Below, piece after piece: positions 36,078-44,155 of a stretch of DNA of 64,000 bases. Source of the DNA: Flavobacteriaceae bacterium (GTDB lineage Bacteria; Bacteroidota; Bacteroidia; Flavobacteriales; Flavobacteriaceae). The notes beneath the pieces were generated by a model. The model searched no databases. It was not told the DNA's origin and worked only from the letters and a program-made list of their open reading frames with translations. A program made the position numbers and the translations under genes. Position 1 is the stretch's first letter; every line of letters begins with the position of its first letter. Location: the NCBI GenBank assembly GCA_028279515.1, contig JANQNQ010000002.1, positions 1 to 64,000 on the forward strand, given 5' to 3'.

Positions 36078-36533
36078 TTAGTAGTTTTTTAGCACACCAT
36101 CGACAAAATCAAAATGTTTGTCGGTCTCTCGCAACATTGTGTATCCTGACATTCCTCCTAAGACCTTCCCTTTATGATTAAGGGCCACAATATTTGGATA
36201 AGAGCCTTCAGGGTTGTATTTCTTTGCCAGCTTACGATTATAGGTACGTTGTTCTGGTGTGATGATATCCATTCGGCGAGGCTCATCGGCCATGACCAAT
36301 ACGAACTTCTCGGCTCTTTTTCCAAATTCGTCAGAATTCCAAAAATCGGCCTTCAGCATCTTACAAGGTGCACACCAATCGCTTCCAGTAAAATAAATCA
36401 AGATAGGCTTGGACTGCTCTTTTGATAATGCTATCGCAGTTTCAAGGTTGGTATGCCATTTCAAGGAATTTTCTTCTTGTGCAAAAGATGTCATCCCTAT
36501 CATTACGACTGCCAAAAAAAGTAACTTCTTCAT
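36078..36533 (-). CDS. Secreted thioredoxin-like protein
   Basis: 151 residues from ATG at 36533; one more ATG lies two codons upstream. Signal peptide KKLLFLAVVMIGMTSFAQ. The thioredoxin fold has its active site in YFTGSDWCAPCKMLKADFW (Cys-Ala-Pro-Cys), followed by FVLVMADEPRR and SYPNIVALNHKGKVLGGMSGY, with the cis-Pro in YPN. It probably handles periplasmic disulfides (DsbD-gamma/YyaL-like group). It sits between a nitroreductase gene (upstream, 77 bases from the chosen start) and the DegT gene on the same strand. Confidence 0.87.
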   Translation of the reverse strand: MKKLLFLAVVMIGMTSFAQEENSLKWHTNLETAIALSKEQSKPILIYFTGSDWCAPCKMLKADFWNSDEFGKRAEKFVLVMADEPRRMDIITPEQRTYNRKLAKKYNPEGSYPNIVALNHKGKVLGGMSGYTMLRETDKHFDFVDGVLKNY

Positions 36534-36609
36534 GTTCATTTTTACTTTAATGGTTTCAACAAAGTTAAATTTTTCAATAAACTGAGCAAGAACTCTGCCA
36601 AAAATTAAT

Positions 36610-37239
36610 TTAAAGTTCGATGACACTGGCATTAACTCCCTTTCTTACTTTCTTAAAGCCTGAGAACATATCATCTTCGGCACGATAACCCACTGGCATC
36701 ACCAATACTGAACGCAATCCATGCGCTTTAAGACTTAATTCTTTATCATAGGCTTCTGGCGAGAAACCTTCCATAGGACATGCGTCGATCTGCTCAACGG
36801 CACATACGGTCAATAGATTTCCCATGGCCAAATACGCTTGTTTAGAGGCCCACAAGAAAATATCATCATCTGATTTACCTTCAAAGTTATCGATCAAGTA
36901 GTTCTTGAAAGGATCTAGAATCTCATTTGGAGTATTTCGAACGTCCTTTACACGATTAAAATAATCGGTGATGAACGATTTATCGACCGTCTCTTCGACA
37001 CAGAAAATCAATACATGAGAGGCGTCTGCCACTTGTTGCTGGTCCATAGAATGCGGCACTAGTTCTCGCTGCAATGCTTTATCTTGAACCACCACCAATT
37101 TAAGTGGTTGCAGACCGTACGAAGTGGCTGTTAAGTCAAAAGCCTCCTTAAGGACCTGTATCTTTTTATCTTCTAATAATTTAGTATTGTCGAATTTTTT
37201 TGTGGCGTAACGCCATTGCAAACTTTTTATAATATCCAT
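36610..37239 (-). CDS. NAD(P)H-dependent nitroreductase-family FMN oxidoreductase
   Basis: 209 residues similar to NfsB: SLQWRYATKKFDNTKLLEDKKIQVLKEAFDLTATSYGLQPLKLVVVQD for FMN and the arginine that holds the phosphate, HVLIFCVEETVD, QAYLAMGNLLTVCAVEQIDACPMEGFSPEAYD, and a closing GYRAEDD...RKGVNASVIEL. It reduces nitro or quinone compounds or may serve in redox balance. The full-length frame fits the family. A divergent acyl-CoA thioesterase starts at 37361. Confidence 0.92.
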   Translation of the reverse strand: MDIIKSLQWRYATKKFDNTKLLEDKKIQVLKEAFDLTATSYGLQPLKLVVVQDKALQRELVPHSMDQQQVADASHVLIFCVEETVDKSFITDYFNRVKDVRNTPNEILDPFKNYLIDNFEGKSDDDIFLWASKQAYLAMGNLLTVCAVEQIDACPMEGFSPEAYDKELSLKAHGLRSVLVMPVGYRAEDDMFSGFKKVRKGVNASVIEL

Positions 37240-37360
37240 CGTATGTTAGACAGTATTTTAGTTATTTTGTATGGTATCCCTTACGGGGAAGGGATTCAGA
37301 TTCATTACAAAAATAGGCATAAAGCCAGAGCTACCTCGCCTCGTCAAATAGAATAAAATT

Positions 37361-37762
37361 ATGGCCCATTCGGAAAAGCAAATACAGCAGCGCATTGAAA
37401 ATTCGGAAACGCATATATTCAAGGCGGTATTTCCAAATACTACCAATCACTACGAAACGTTGTTTGGAGGCACTGCATTACAACTTATGGATGAAGCTTC
37501 CTTTATATGTGCTACACGTTTTAGCCGAAAGAAGGTGGTAACTGTTAGCACTGACAAGATCGACTTTGGAAAGCCGATACCCGAGGGTACGTTGGTCGAG
37601 CTTGTTGCTAAAGTCTGTAAAGTTGGAAATACCAGCTGTGTGGTGCAAGTTGATATCTTTATGGAGCGTATGTATGAGGAAGGCAGAGAATTGGCCGTTA
37701 GCGGACTTTTTACTTTTGTAGCTATTGATGACCAAAAAAATCCTACACCTATTTTAGATTGA
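37361..37762 (+). CDS. Acyl-CoA thioesterase, hotdog fold (YciA/BACH type)
   Basis: 133 residues, single hotdog domain: FKAVFPNTTNHYETLFGGTALQLMDEASFICATRFSRKKVVTVSTDKIDFGKPIPEGTLVELVAKV in order. The Asn/His and Asp/Glu of NHYETLFGG...MDEA are the catalytic region of this family. It hydrolyses acyl-CoA to free acid and CoA in the cytoplasm. It is a single gene, divergent from the nitroreductase and converging with the TauE/SafE permease. Confidence 0.9.
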   Translation: MAHSEKQIQQRIENSETHIFKAVFPNTTNHYETLFGGTALQLMDEASFICATRFSRKKVVTVSTDKIDFGKPIPEGTLVELVAKVCKVGNTSCVVQVDIFMERMYEEGRELAVSGLFTFVAIDDQKNPTPILD

Positions 37763-37848
37763 TTGTTGTTGATTTGTTTAGTCGTTTAGTCGAAGTACAG
37801 GTCGTCATTGTCATTATACACCACTCAACATTCGAAAATCAACATTTT

Positions 37849-38637
37849 TTAGGCGAACAAGCGAGTGACAAACTCTGTAAGCAGGTCTCCGAACCAGAGT
37901 TTTGCGGACATGACCACTACTACAATGACCAAAAATACCTTGATGGCTTTGTCTCCTTTTTTAACCGACCAACGACTTCCTACCCAACCACCGCTTGCAT
38001 TACCAGCAGCCATAATGAGTCCGTAAGACCAGTTTATCTTGTCATTGATGGCAAACATAACGACCGCTCCTAGCGTGTAGATCAGCGCTACCATGACCTT
38101 GGTGGCATTACTTTTTACTAGAGAGAATCCGTTTAGGGAAGTGAGCACCAATAACATAATAAAACCGACCCCAGCTTGAATGAATCCGCCATACATGCCC
38201 ACAAAAAAGAAGATTACCAATGAAAGCCAAAAGTACTTGCCCTTGGTGCGTTCTTGAACATCTGTTAAAGACATCGTAGGTTTAAATACCATTATCGCGA
38301 CTACAATGATCATCACCACGGCCAAGATCTTGTTGAAGGACTCACCTTTGATATCTACAGCAATCTGCGCGCCTACAAGAGCACCTATTAAGGCCACAAA
38401 GCCAATATAGGCACTAAACGGAAAGGTACTTATCCCCTTGCTCTTAAACCCCGCTGTTGAAAAGACGTTTTGAAGGATGATGGCGATTCGGTTGGTTCCG
38501 TTGGCCACGTTTGGGGGTAGGCCCAAAAAAATAAGCATCGGTAAAGTGAGTAAAGATCCACCTCCAGCTACGGTATTTAAAAAGCCAGCGACAAAGCCAA
38601 CGATCACAAGAACAGGCAATTGCCAAGAAAATTCCAT
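37849..38637 (-). CDS. TauE/SafE-family sulfite/anion exporter
   Basis: 262 residues, eight or so helices. The family's repeated motif is clear: VGFVAGFLNTVAGGGSLLTLPMLIFLGLPPNVANGTNRIAI, and in the second half FFVGMYGGFIQAGVGFIMLLVLTSLNGFSLVKSNATKVMVALIYT and MAAGNASGGWVGSR. It probably exports sulfite, sulfoacetate or a similar anion. It is a single gene; its promoter faces the tRNA-Ser region. Overlapping frames on both strands are shadows. Confidence 0.88.
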   Translation of the reverse strand: MEFSWQLPVLVIVGFVAGFLNTVAGGGSLLTLPMLIFLGLPPNVANGTNRIAIILQNVFSTAGFKSKGISTFPFSAYIGFVALIGALVGAQIAVDIKGESFNKILAVVMIIVVAIMVFKPTMSLTDVQERTKGKYFWLSLVIFFFVGMYGGFIQAGVGFIMLLVLTSLNGFSLVKSNATKVMVALIYTLGAVVMFAINDKINWSYGLIMAAGNASGGWVGSRWSVKKGDKAIKVFLVIVVVVMSAKLWFGDLLTEFVTRLFA

Positions 38638-38762
38638 TGTGCAGTATTAAGGCACGAAAATACTATAAATTTTTCTGCTAAGGACTGGATCTAAAATCGA
38701 TCAAAAAAACCCAAAAAATAGTTTTGGGAACAAAAAAAGCTTTTTATATTTGCATCCGCTAA

Positions 38763-38847
38763 GGAGAGATGGCAGAGTGGTCGAATGCGGTGGTCTTGAA
38801 AACCATTGAGGGTCACACCTCCGGGGGTTCGAATCCCTCTCTCTCCG
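38763..38847 (+). tRNA. tRNA-Ser (anticodon TGA)
   Basis: An 85-base class II tRNA. The acceptor stem GGAGAGA pairs with TCTCTCC, followed by discriminator G. The D arm starts GGCAGAGTGGTCGAATGC. The anticodon loop CTTGAAA (38795-38801) gives anticodon TGA at 38797-38799. A long variable arm (AGGGTCACACCTCC) and a T loop TTCGAAT are present. CCA is not encoded. Confidence 0.97.
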
Positions 38848-38852
38848 CAAAG

Positions 38853-38883
38853 AAAACCCGTAACAGCTTGTTACGGGTTTTTT
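38853..38883 (+). terminator. Terminator of tRNA-Ser
   Basis: A perfect 13-base stem AAAACCCGTAACA/TGTTACGGGTTTT with GCT loop and a T run, six bases after the tRNA. Confidence 0.88.
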
Positions 38884-38891
38884 GTTCTCAA

Positions 38892-38963
38892 GAACAAGCG
38901 AAACTTGTTTCAGCTTGAAAAAACACAGCCTACCGAAGGTGGGCGGGTTTTCTTTGCAAGGAA
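38892..38963. repeat. tRNA-downstream repeat, copy 1
   Basis: It begins with a 26-base block (GAACAAGCGAAACTTG... at 38892-38917) shared with copy 2 apart from one base, and ends CGGGTTnTCTTTGCAAGGA, also shared. Between them is the 17-base core at 38928-38944 (GCCTACCGAAGGTGGGC), which is the exact reverse complement of the core in copy 2. The intervening 38964-39045 holds CGCTCGGG/GAGCAAAGCGAG-type low-value dyads and no gene. Confidence 0.7.
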
Positions 38964-39045
38964 CCCCGCTCGGGTATCACGAGCAAAGCGAGTAATCCCT
39001 TTTCAATTTTAAATGTTGGATGTTGAGTTTTAGATTTCGTTTCAG

Positions 39046-39128
39046 GAACAAACGAAACTTGTTTCAGCTTGGGGAAGGAAACAAAAAACAATGCCCACCT
39101 TCGGTAGGCGGGTTCTCTTTGCAAGGAC
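39046..39128. repeat. tRNA-downstream repeat, copy 2
   Basis: The same outer blocks as copy 1 in the same orientation (39046-39071 and 39110-39127), but the 17-base core at 39093-39109 (GCCCACCTTCGGTAGGC) is inverted. The core is a 7-base hairpin with GAA or TTC loop. From 39129 to 39250 nothing else is recognisable. Confidence 0.7.
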
Positions 39129-39250
39129 CTTCTCTTTAGCGTATATCATAGATATTCAAACACTTTCTGGCCTCAATAACACGTAACAGAAATGCAGGAT
39201 CGTTATTCTCTGCGTTAAAAAATTGCATCCTAAATAAATATTCATATATT

Positions 39251-39273
39251 TGGTAAACCAATCTGGTAAACCA
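39251..39273 (+). promoter_or_regulatory. Tandem operator-like TGGTAAACCA sites before the alginate lyase
   Basis: TGGTAAACCA occurs at 39251-39260 and again at 39264-39273. Each is a TGGT/ACCA dyad. FadR-type GntR regulators bind related TGGT-n-ACCA sites, and LacI-type regulators also use such dyads. The position 49-71 bases before the first ATG suits a substrate-responsive operator. Confidence 0.55.
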
Positions 39274-39321
39274 ATTTATAATTAATGAGTATTTTTCAGC
39301 TTACAATTTCATAACTGAGAA

Positions 39322-41418
39322 ATGTTAATACTTTTAAGCATGGTCAAGATGTCACCTATTATGAGTTTCAAAATATTCAAATCCGTTTCCGTTTATTATC
39401 TTTTAATAATAAGTGCCATACTGTTGTTAAGTGGCTGTGCTGACAACAAAAGTCAAAATGCTACTAATAAAACTGAAAATACCGAGGTAAGTGCTAATGC
39501 AAACGACGTCATACCCTTTTTTCAACATTGGAATTTAATCTTAGGAGATGGTTCTAATGTCGGTCAGGCAACTAACTATGAGCACGAGGATTTCTTCTAT
39601 ACCACATCGGACGAAAAGGAAAATTGGGTGGTCTTTAAAACGCCCAATGCAGGAAACACCCATGGTACTTCGAACAATATAAGGACTGAGCTGGCCCAAT
39701 TAAAAAAATGGTCGCCAATGACTGAAGCCAAAATGAATGCCACCCTTAAGGTGGTCAATGTGGCAACCACTGGAGATGCCCGTGTTGCGGCAACGTACTC
39801 GGTGGTAGTTGGTCAGATTCACAGTGCCGATGGGCACGAGAACGAACCGTTGAAGATATTTTATAAAAAATTCCCAGGTCATACCAAAGGTTCTGTGTTT
39901 TGGAATTATGAAATCAACACCGCTGGCGATGACAATTCTGGGAGATGGGATTATTCTTATCCTATTTGGGGCTATGACTTTTCTGTTGTTGGAACAACTG
40001 AAAATAGCTATCCACCAGAGCCAGAAGATGGAATTGCTCTGGGTGAAGAATTTAGTTATGAAGTGCAAATCAAGGATGGTACGATGTCTCTAACATTTAC
40101 CAGTGAAGGGCATGAAACCAAAACATTTACTAAAAACCTAATTCAATCAGAGTATCAAACGAAAAACGATATCCCAGAACAGGTCAAAAATTTGTTTGTC
40201 CCCATAGGGCAAGATGGCGTAGAGCGTAAAAATGCGTACACCGACGAGGGGCTCTTTTTTAAGCTTGGCTGTTACAATCAAACAAACGGAAAAGATCCCA
40301 AAGTGAATAAAGTATGGTGTTCCGGTGCCGAAACCCATGGTGGTGACATCCAAAAACAATATGCAGATGGCAATTACGCCGAAGTTTGGTTTAAATCAGC
40401 GAGCATCGAGATAAGTGATGATGCTATTTCAAATGCTGGGTATTTTGAAGCCAATGACGGGTTAAGCCAGAAAACAGTGTATCCAAGTGAGGTCATTCCT
40501 TTTATGGAAAAATTCAAAATATTGATGGGTGATGGAACCAACGTTGATAATCTGGTCAACTTCGAAGACAAAGATTTCTTCTATACCGTAATCGATGGCA
40601 CCAGACGCTGGGTGGTCTATAAAACACCAAATTCTGGCGTCACCTCAAAAAACTCAAGCAATACTCGAACCGAGCTACAAGAAAAAAGAGAATGGACACC
40701 TGAAGAAGGAGGTAGACTAACAGGCACCTGCAAGGTCATGCAGGTTTCCGTTTCTGGGGATGCCAGCGTTGCTGCTTCTTATTCAACAGTAGTTGGACAA
40801 ATTCATAGTGGTGAAGGACATGAGAATGAACCTTTGAAAATATTTTACAAAAAATTCCCAGGTCATAGCAAGGGATCTGTTTTCTGGAATTACGAAATCA
40901 ATACCGCCGGCGATGACAATTCTGGAAGATGGGATTTTTCAACTGCTGTTTGGGGGCACGATATGTCGGTCATTGGAAAGGATAAAAATGACTTTCCCCC
41001 TGAACCTGAAGACGGTATTGAGCTAGGGGAAGAATTCAACTATGAAGTAAACGTCTATAAAGGCATCATGTACCTCACTTTTACAAGTGAAAATCATGAA
41101 ACCAAAACGTTTACTAAAAATCTTATCGCATCCGAATATGTGAATAGGTCTGATACACCAGAACAGGTACAGCAGTTATTTGTACCGATAGGGCAAGATG
41201 GAACAGAACGCACCATTGCCTATAGTGGAGAATTAAATTACTTTAAACAAGGTGCTTATAACCAGACCAACGGTAAAAGCCCTGAAACAAATAGAGTTTG
41301 GTGTGCTGGTGCCGAAACCTATGGAGGTGACATCGCGAAACAATATGAAAACGGTTGTTACACAGAAGTATGGTTTAGAGAAGCAACGGTGGGGCCCGGT
41401 GAGGATCCAAACAAGTAA
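39322..41418 (+). CDS. Tandem two-domain PL7 alginate lyase lipoprotein
   Basis: 698 residues if ATG 39322 is used; ATGs at 39340, 39349 and 39361 are alternatives. A lipoprotein leader (YYLLIISAILLLSGC) is followed by two homologous alginate lyase 2 (PL7) domains, about 50-365 and 375-690. Domain 1 has RTEL near 121, GQIH at 164-167 and FFKLGCYNQ at 312-320. Domain 2 has RTEL at 449-452, GQIH at 492-495 and YFKQGAYNQ at 640-648. These are the three PL7 hallmark blocks carrying Arg, Gln/His and Tyr. Domain 1 has Phe for the first Tyr of YFKxGxYxQ. Surface depolymerisation of alginate is likely. Confidence 0.93.
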   Translation: MLILLSMVKMSPIMSFKIFKSVSVYYLLIISAILLLSGCADNKSQNATNKTENTEVSANANDVIPFFQHWNLILGDGSNVGQATNYEHEDFFYTTSDEKENWVVFKTPNAGNTHGTSNNIRTELAQLKKWSPMTEAKMNATLKVVNVATTGDARVAATYSVVVGQIHSADGHENEPLKIFYKKFPGHTKGSVFWNYEINTAGDDNSGRWDYSYPIWGYDFSVVGTTENSYPPEPEDGIALGEEFSYEVQIKDGTMSLTFTSEGHETKTFTKNLIQSEYQTKNDIPEQVKNLFVPIGQDGVERKNAYTDEGLFFKLGCYNQTNGKDPKVNKVWCSGAETHGGDIQKQYADGNYAEVWFKSASIEISDDAISNAGYFEANDGLSQKTVYPSEVIPFMEKFKILMGDGTNVDNLVNFEDKDFFYTVIDGTRRWVVYKTPNSGVTSKNSSNTRTELQEKREWTPEEGGRLTGTCKVMQVSVSGDASVAASYSTVVGQIHSGEGHENEPLKIFYKKFPGHSKGSVFWNYEINTAGDDNSGRWDFSTAVWGHDMSVIGKDKNDFPPEPEDGIELGEEFNYEVNVYKGIMYLTFTSENHETKTFTKNLIASEYVNRSDTPEQVQQLFVPIGQDGTERTIAYSGELNYFKQGAYNQTNGKSPETNRVWCAGAETYGGDIAKQYENGCYTEVWFREATVGPGEDPNK

Positions 41419-41445
41419 TAGCAATCTACACTTGGTTCGTGATTG

Positions 41446-42246
41446 TTACTTGTTAATAGTGCGCAATCCTTTTTTAATGATGTAAGCAGTTTCTTTTGTC
41501 GAAGATTCTTTTTCCCATCTGCTACAAATAGATCTCACCCATTCAGGTTGCGATTTACTAGCATCATTGAGCCAGTTTCCCACCGAGTCACGTACATATT
41601 TCGAGGTATCAGACCGTAACGGCTCTATTAAAGGAATTCCCTTTTCTGGGTCTTCTTGAAATGCTTGTATCTTCTTCGTCCAAACCCCTATCGGACGTAA
41701 TGCCTCTGCTGCAAATCGTCTGATGTTCTCATCTTTATCAATTGTCCACTTGGTTAATACATCGATCGCCGTGTCTAGGTCTTCGACCATACGCTCTTTA
41801 CTAGCAAAAATGACAACTTCGCGCACACCAAAATGAGAATCTCCAGCATAGGACCTCATACCAGCAATTAACTCTGAAACGACATCGTAATGTAAACTTT
41901 CTGCCCAGCAAGACCAACAACGTACCAAGTCTGAAGTATTCGCTTTTAACCTGCTGTAAATCGATGCATCTCTAGTGAGTAACCCAAAGGTTCGACCAAT
42001 GACCTTTGTATTGCTATTGGCCGTTGGCTTCTTTTGCGCATTGACAGCCGTTTCAAAATCAGCATACCAATTCTCTTTGTTCAAATCTTTCAAAACTAAT
42101 TTCAAAAGTGCCAGTTGGTCTGTGGCCAACCATTCCATTAAGTTTCGCGTTTCGATCAACCCTTTGTTCAAATACTCAACAACTTCGGGGTTTAGATCTT
42201 TTAAGCTTCGGGCACCTTTTCTATTACGTATGTGTTCTGGTATCAT
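41446..42246 (-). CDS. HEAT-repeat DNA alkylation repair protein (AlkC/AlkD-like)
   Basis: 266 residues, all-helical HEAT-like repeats: FGVREVVIFASKERMVEDLDTAIDVLTKWTIDKDENIRRFAAEALRPIGVW, then LRSDTSKYVRDSVGNWLNDASKSQPEWVRSICSRWEKESSTKETAYIIKKGLRTI. The last segment is the typical end of AlkC/AlkD glycosylases, which remove alkylated bases from DNA by backbone wrapping. Tryptophans and Asp/Arg residues expected around the lesion pocket are present but exact assignment needs alignment. It converges with the alginate lyase gene and is divergent from the DUF418 gene. Confidence 0.82.
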   Translation of the reverse strand: MIPEHIRNRKGARSLKDLNPEVVEYLNKGLIETRNLMEWLATDQLALLKLVLKDLNKENWYADFETAVNAQKKPTANSNTKVIGRTFGLLTRDASIYSRLKANTSDLVRCWSCWAESLHYDVVSELIAGMRSYAGDSHFGVREVVIFASKERMVEDLDTAIDVLTKWTIDKDENIRRFAAEALRPIGVWTKKIQAFQEDPEKGIPLIEPLRSDTSKYVRDSVGNWLNDASKSQPEWVRSICSRWEKESSTKETAYIIKKGLRTINK

Positions 42247-42439
42247 AGCACTTTCTTTTTCCTGACTTCGAAATCATTGCAGTTTTTCAAAGCTAAATCG
42301 AATTTAAGACTTTATAGTCCGGTTTCCTTTTAAAATTTATTGAATCCTGTGAAAAATGATAGAAATTCAGCATTCCATTTAGTACCTTCGTGTTCGGAAA
42401 AAATAACGTCCATTGTTATAACCAGCAACCTTACGAATC

Positions 42440-43642
42440 TTGAATACCCAACCCACCCAACCCACCAAGCGAATTGAATTGTTAGATGTTTTTAGAGGAT
42501 TTGCCATCCTAGGGATCTTTGTGGTCAACATAGAGATCATGAATTGTGTCTTCAAGAACCAAGGCGAATTCAGCCAACAGTTTACCAGCGGGCTTGACAA
42601 AGCTTCTGTTCGCATCTTTCAACTGTTCTTTTACAGCAAGTTCTTCCCGATATTCTCTTTTCTTTTTGGTTTAGGAATCACGATGCAAGCCATGAAACTT
42701 TTTGAGAAGAACAAGCTTACATTTTCTTTCTTCGGAAGACGTATGCTAGGATTGTTTATCATCGGTGCCTTGCACATCTTGTTACTCTGGTCTGGAGATG
42801 TGGTTCATCTATATGCCATCCTCGGACTCTTGGTCACTTTACTGATCAAAAGGTCGAACAAACTCTTGATTATTCTATCGCTCATTGTGCTTCTGTTTCC
42901 GTTTTATGAGCAAGTGGGAGGTTATATACTAGAGCTTTTCAATTATAATCCCGAACACTATCTGAAGGACTACTCTTCCGAAAAAATTATAGAAACCATT
43001 AGACATGGGAGTTATGCCGATGGTGTGAAGCTTCGAACCCTAGAGTACCTATCGAACATTCCAGTGTTGTTTATCTTTTTGGCGCCCGTGGCGTTGTCGA
43101 TGTTCTTGTTAGGTGGCTATATAGGTAAAAACAACCTGGTAAGTTCTCTAGACAAGTTGGTGATGGACATCAAAAAGCCAGCCTTGATCATCGCTATTTT
43201 GACAAATGTGTATCGTTTGGTTTTCTTATTCGTGTTGCCAGACCTGGAAATCTATCGTAATGAGATTGCGCGTCCAGTATTTCTAAAATTGATGTTTCTC
43301 TCTGACGTGGCCATGGGACTCTTTTACTTATGGTTGCTCACATGGATCTGGTTCTACACCCCTTGGAAACGTTTCTTGACTCCGTTTAAATACGCTGGAA
43401 GAATGGCACTTACCAACTACGTAATGCAAAGCTTTATCGGATTGATCCTTTTCTCTTCTTTAGGTTTTGAATTGTATCAAACGATGAGTCCCACGAAAAC
43501 GCTGCTAACGGCCCTACTGGCTTTTGCGTTTCAGATGGTCTTCAGTAAAATTTGGTTGACCTACTTTAAATACGGTCCGCTAGAATGGTTGTGGCGATGC
43601 TTCACGTACAAGAAAATGCTTCCGCTAAAGCGAAGCATATAG
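42440..43642 (+). CDS. DUF418 family membrane protein
   Basis: 400 residues from a TTG start at 42440; no ATG is near the expected start. It opens with KRIELLDVFRGFAILGIFVVNIEIM, the typical heparan-acetyltransferase-like start of DUF418 proteins, has 9-10 helices, and closes with the DUF418 signature region FLTPFKYAGRMALTNYVMQSFIGLILF ... FKYGPLEWLWRCFTYKKMLPLKR. It probably belongs to the acyltransferase-3-like membrane enzymes; the substrate is unknown. A -7-like TACCTTCG lies at 42383-42390. Confidence 0.88.
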   Translation: MNTQPTQPTKRIELLDVFRGFAILGIFVVNIEIMNCVFKNQGEFSQQFTSGLDKASVRIFQLFFYSKFFPIFSFLFGLGITMQAMKLFEKNKLTFSFFGRRMLGLFIIGALHILLLWSGDVVHLYAILGLLVTLLIKRSNKLLIILSLIVLLFPFYEQVGGYILELFNYNPEHYLKDYSSEKIIETIRHGSYADGVKLRTLEYLSNIPVLFIFLAPVALSMFLLGGYIGKNNLVSSLDKLVMDIKKPALIIAILTNVYRLVFLFVLPDLEIYRNEIARPVFLKLMFLSDVAMGLFYLWLLTWIWFYTPWKRFLTPFKYAGRMALTNYVMQSFIGLILFSSLGFELYQTMSPTKTLLTALLAFAFQMVFSKIWLTYFKYGPLEWLWRCFTYKKMLPLKRSI

Positions 43643-43701
43643 ATAAGATATCTTAATGTATCTGTTTAAAATATGTATCTTTAAACAATAAAGCCCATTT
43701 T

Positions 43702-43824
43702 ATGGAAACTACAATAGAAGAATTTAGCTGGGGACTTTTCCTTTGGCAGACCATGTTGATCTTAATTGCGTTGATGGCACTTTTTTTCGCCGTTAAACTC
43801 TTCCGTAGAATAAAAAATAAATAA
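43702..43824 (+). CDS. Single-helix microprotein (40 aa)
   Basis: A 40-residue open frame from ATG to TAA: an acidic start (METTIEEFSWGLF), one hydrophobic helix (LWQTMLILIALMALFFAVKLF) and a basic end RRIKNK. The charge pattern fits a membrane microprotein with its N-terminus outside. It is 59 bases downstream of the DUF418 gene and 35 bases before a second gene of the same design. No family is known to me. Short length keeps confidence moderate. Confidence 0.5.
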   Translation: METTIEEFSWGLFLWQTMLILIALMALFFAVKLFRRIKNK

Positions 43825-43859
43825 CCCCAAAACTAACGTCAAACCAAACACCTACAATT

Positions 43860-44006
43860 ATGCAAAGTAATTCCGAAAACTTAGAAACTACTGTACAACT
43901 TTCGCAAACTATAAATATTCTGTCAATCGCCCTATTGGTTCTCGTGGCAGTTGTTGCCTTCTTCATTATAAGATATTTTGTCAACAAAAGCGAACGATCA
44001 AAATGA
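43860..44006 (+). CDS. Single-helix microprotein (48 aa)
   Basis: A 48-residue frame: polar acidic N-terminus (MQSNSENLETTVQLSQ), one helix (ILSIALLVLVAVVAFFIIRYF) and a basic tail VNKSERSK. It has the same architecture as the protein encoded at 43702-43824, with which it forms a pair. Beyond 44006 no gene is seen until 44156. Confidence 0.5.
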   Translation: MQSNSENLETTVQLSQTINILSIALLVLVAVVAFFIIRYFVNKSERSK

Positions 44007-44101
44007 TTATAGCACTTCGATCTATTTATCCATCATATTGACCGTTAAACGAATACCCTTCTAAACCGTTAGGGTACTTTCGCTTTCCAGTTGCAATCCT
44101 G

Positions 44102-44109
44102 TATCTTTG
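44102..44109 (+). promoter_or_regulatory. Probable -7 box before the DUF3108 gene
   Basis: TATCTTTG matches TAnnTTTG, with TTTC at 44078-44081 as a weak upstream box 20 bases away. The ATG is 47 bases downstream. Confidence 0.45.
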
Positions 44110-44155
44110 GCACAATAAATGCTCCCAGCAACGTTATAGAAACTAAAACAACGTA

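Noticed and set aside
38806-39124. Short frames translating to AKRVIPFQF-type peptides after tRNA-Ser
   Set aside because: They read through the tRNA and the repeat blocks; these are repeat DNA, not genes.
38763-39321. Genomic-island attachment site at tRNA-Ser
   Set aside because: The repeats after the tRNA do not copy its 3' end, and no integrase or second copy of the tRNA end was noticed in the window.
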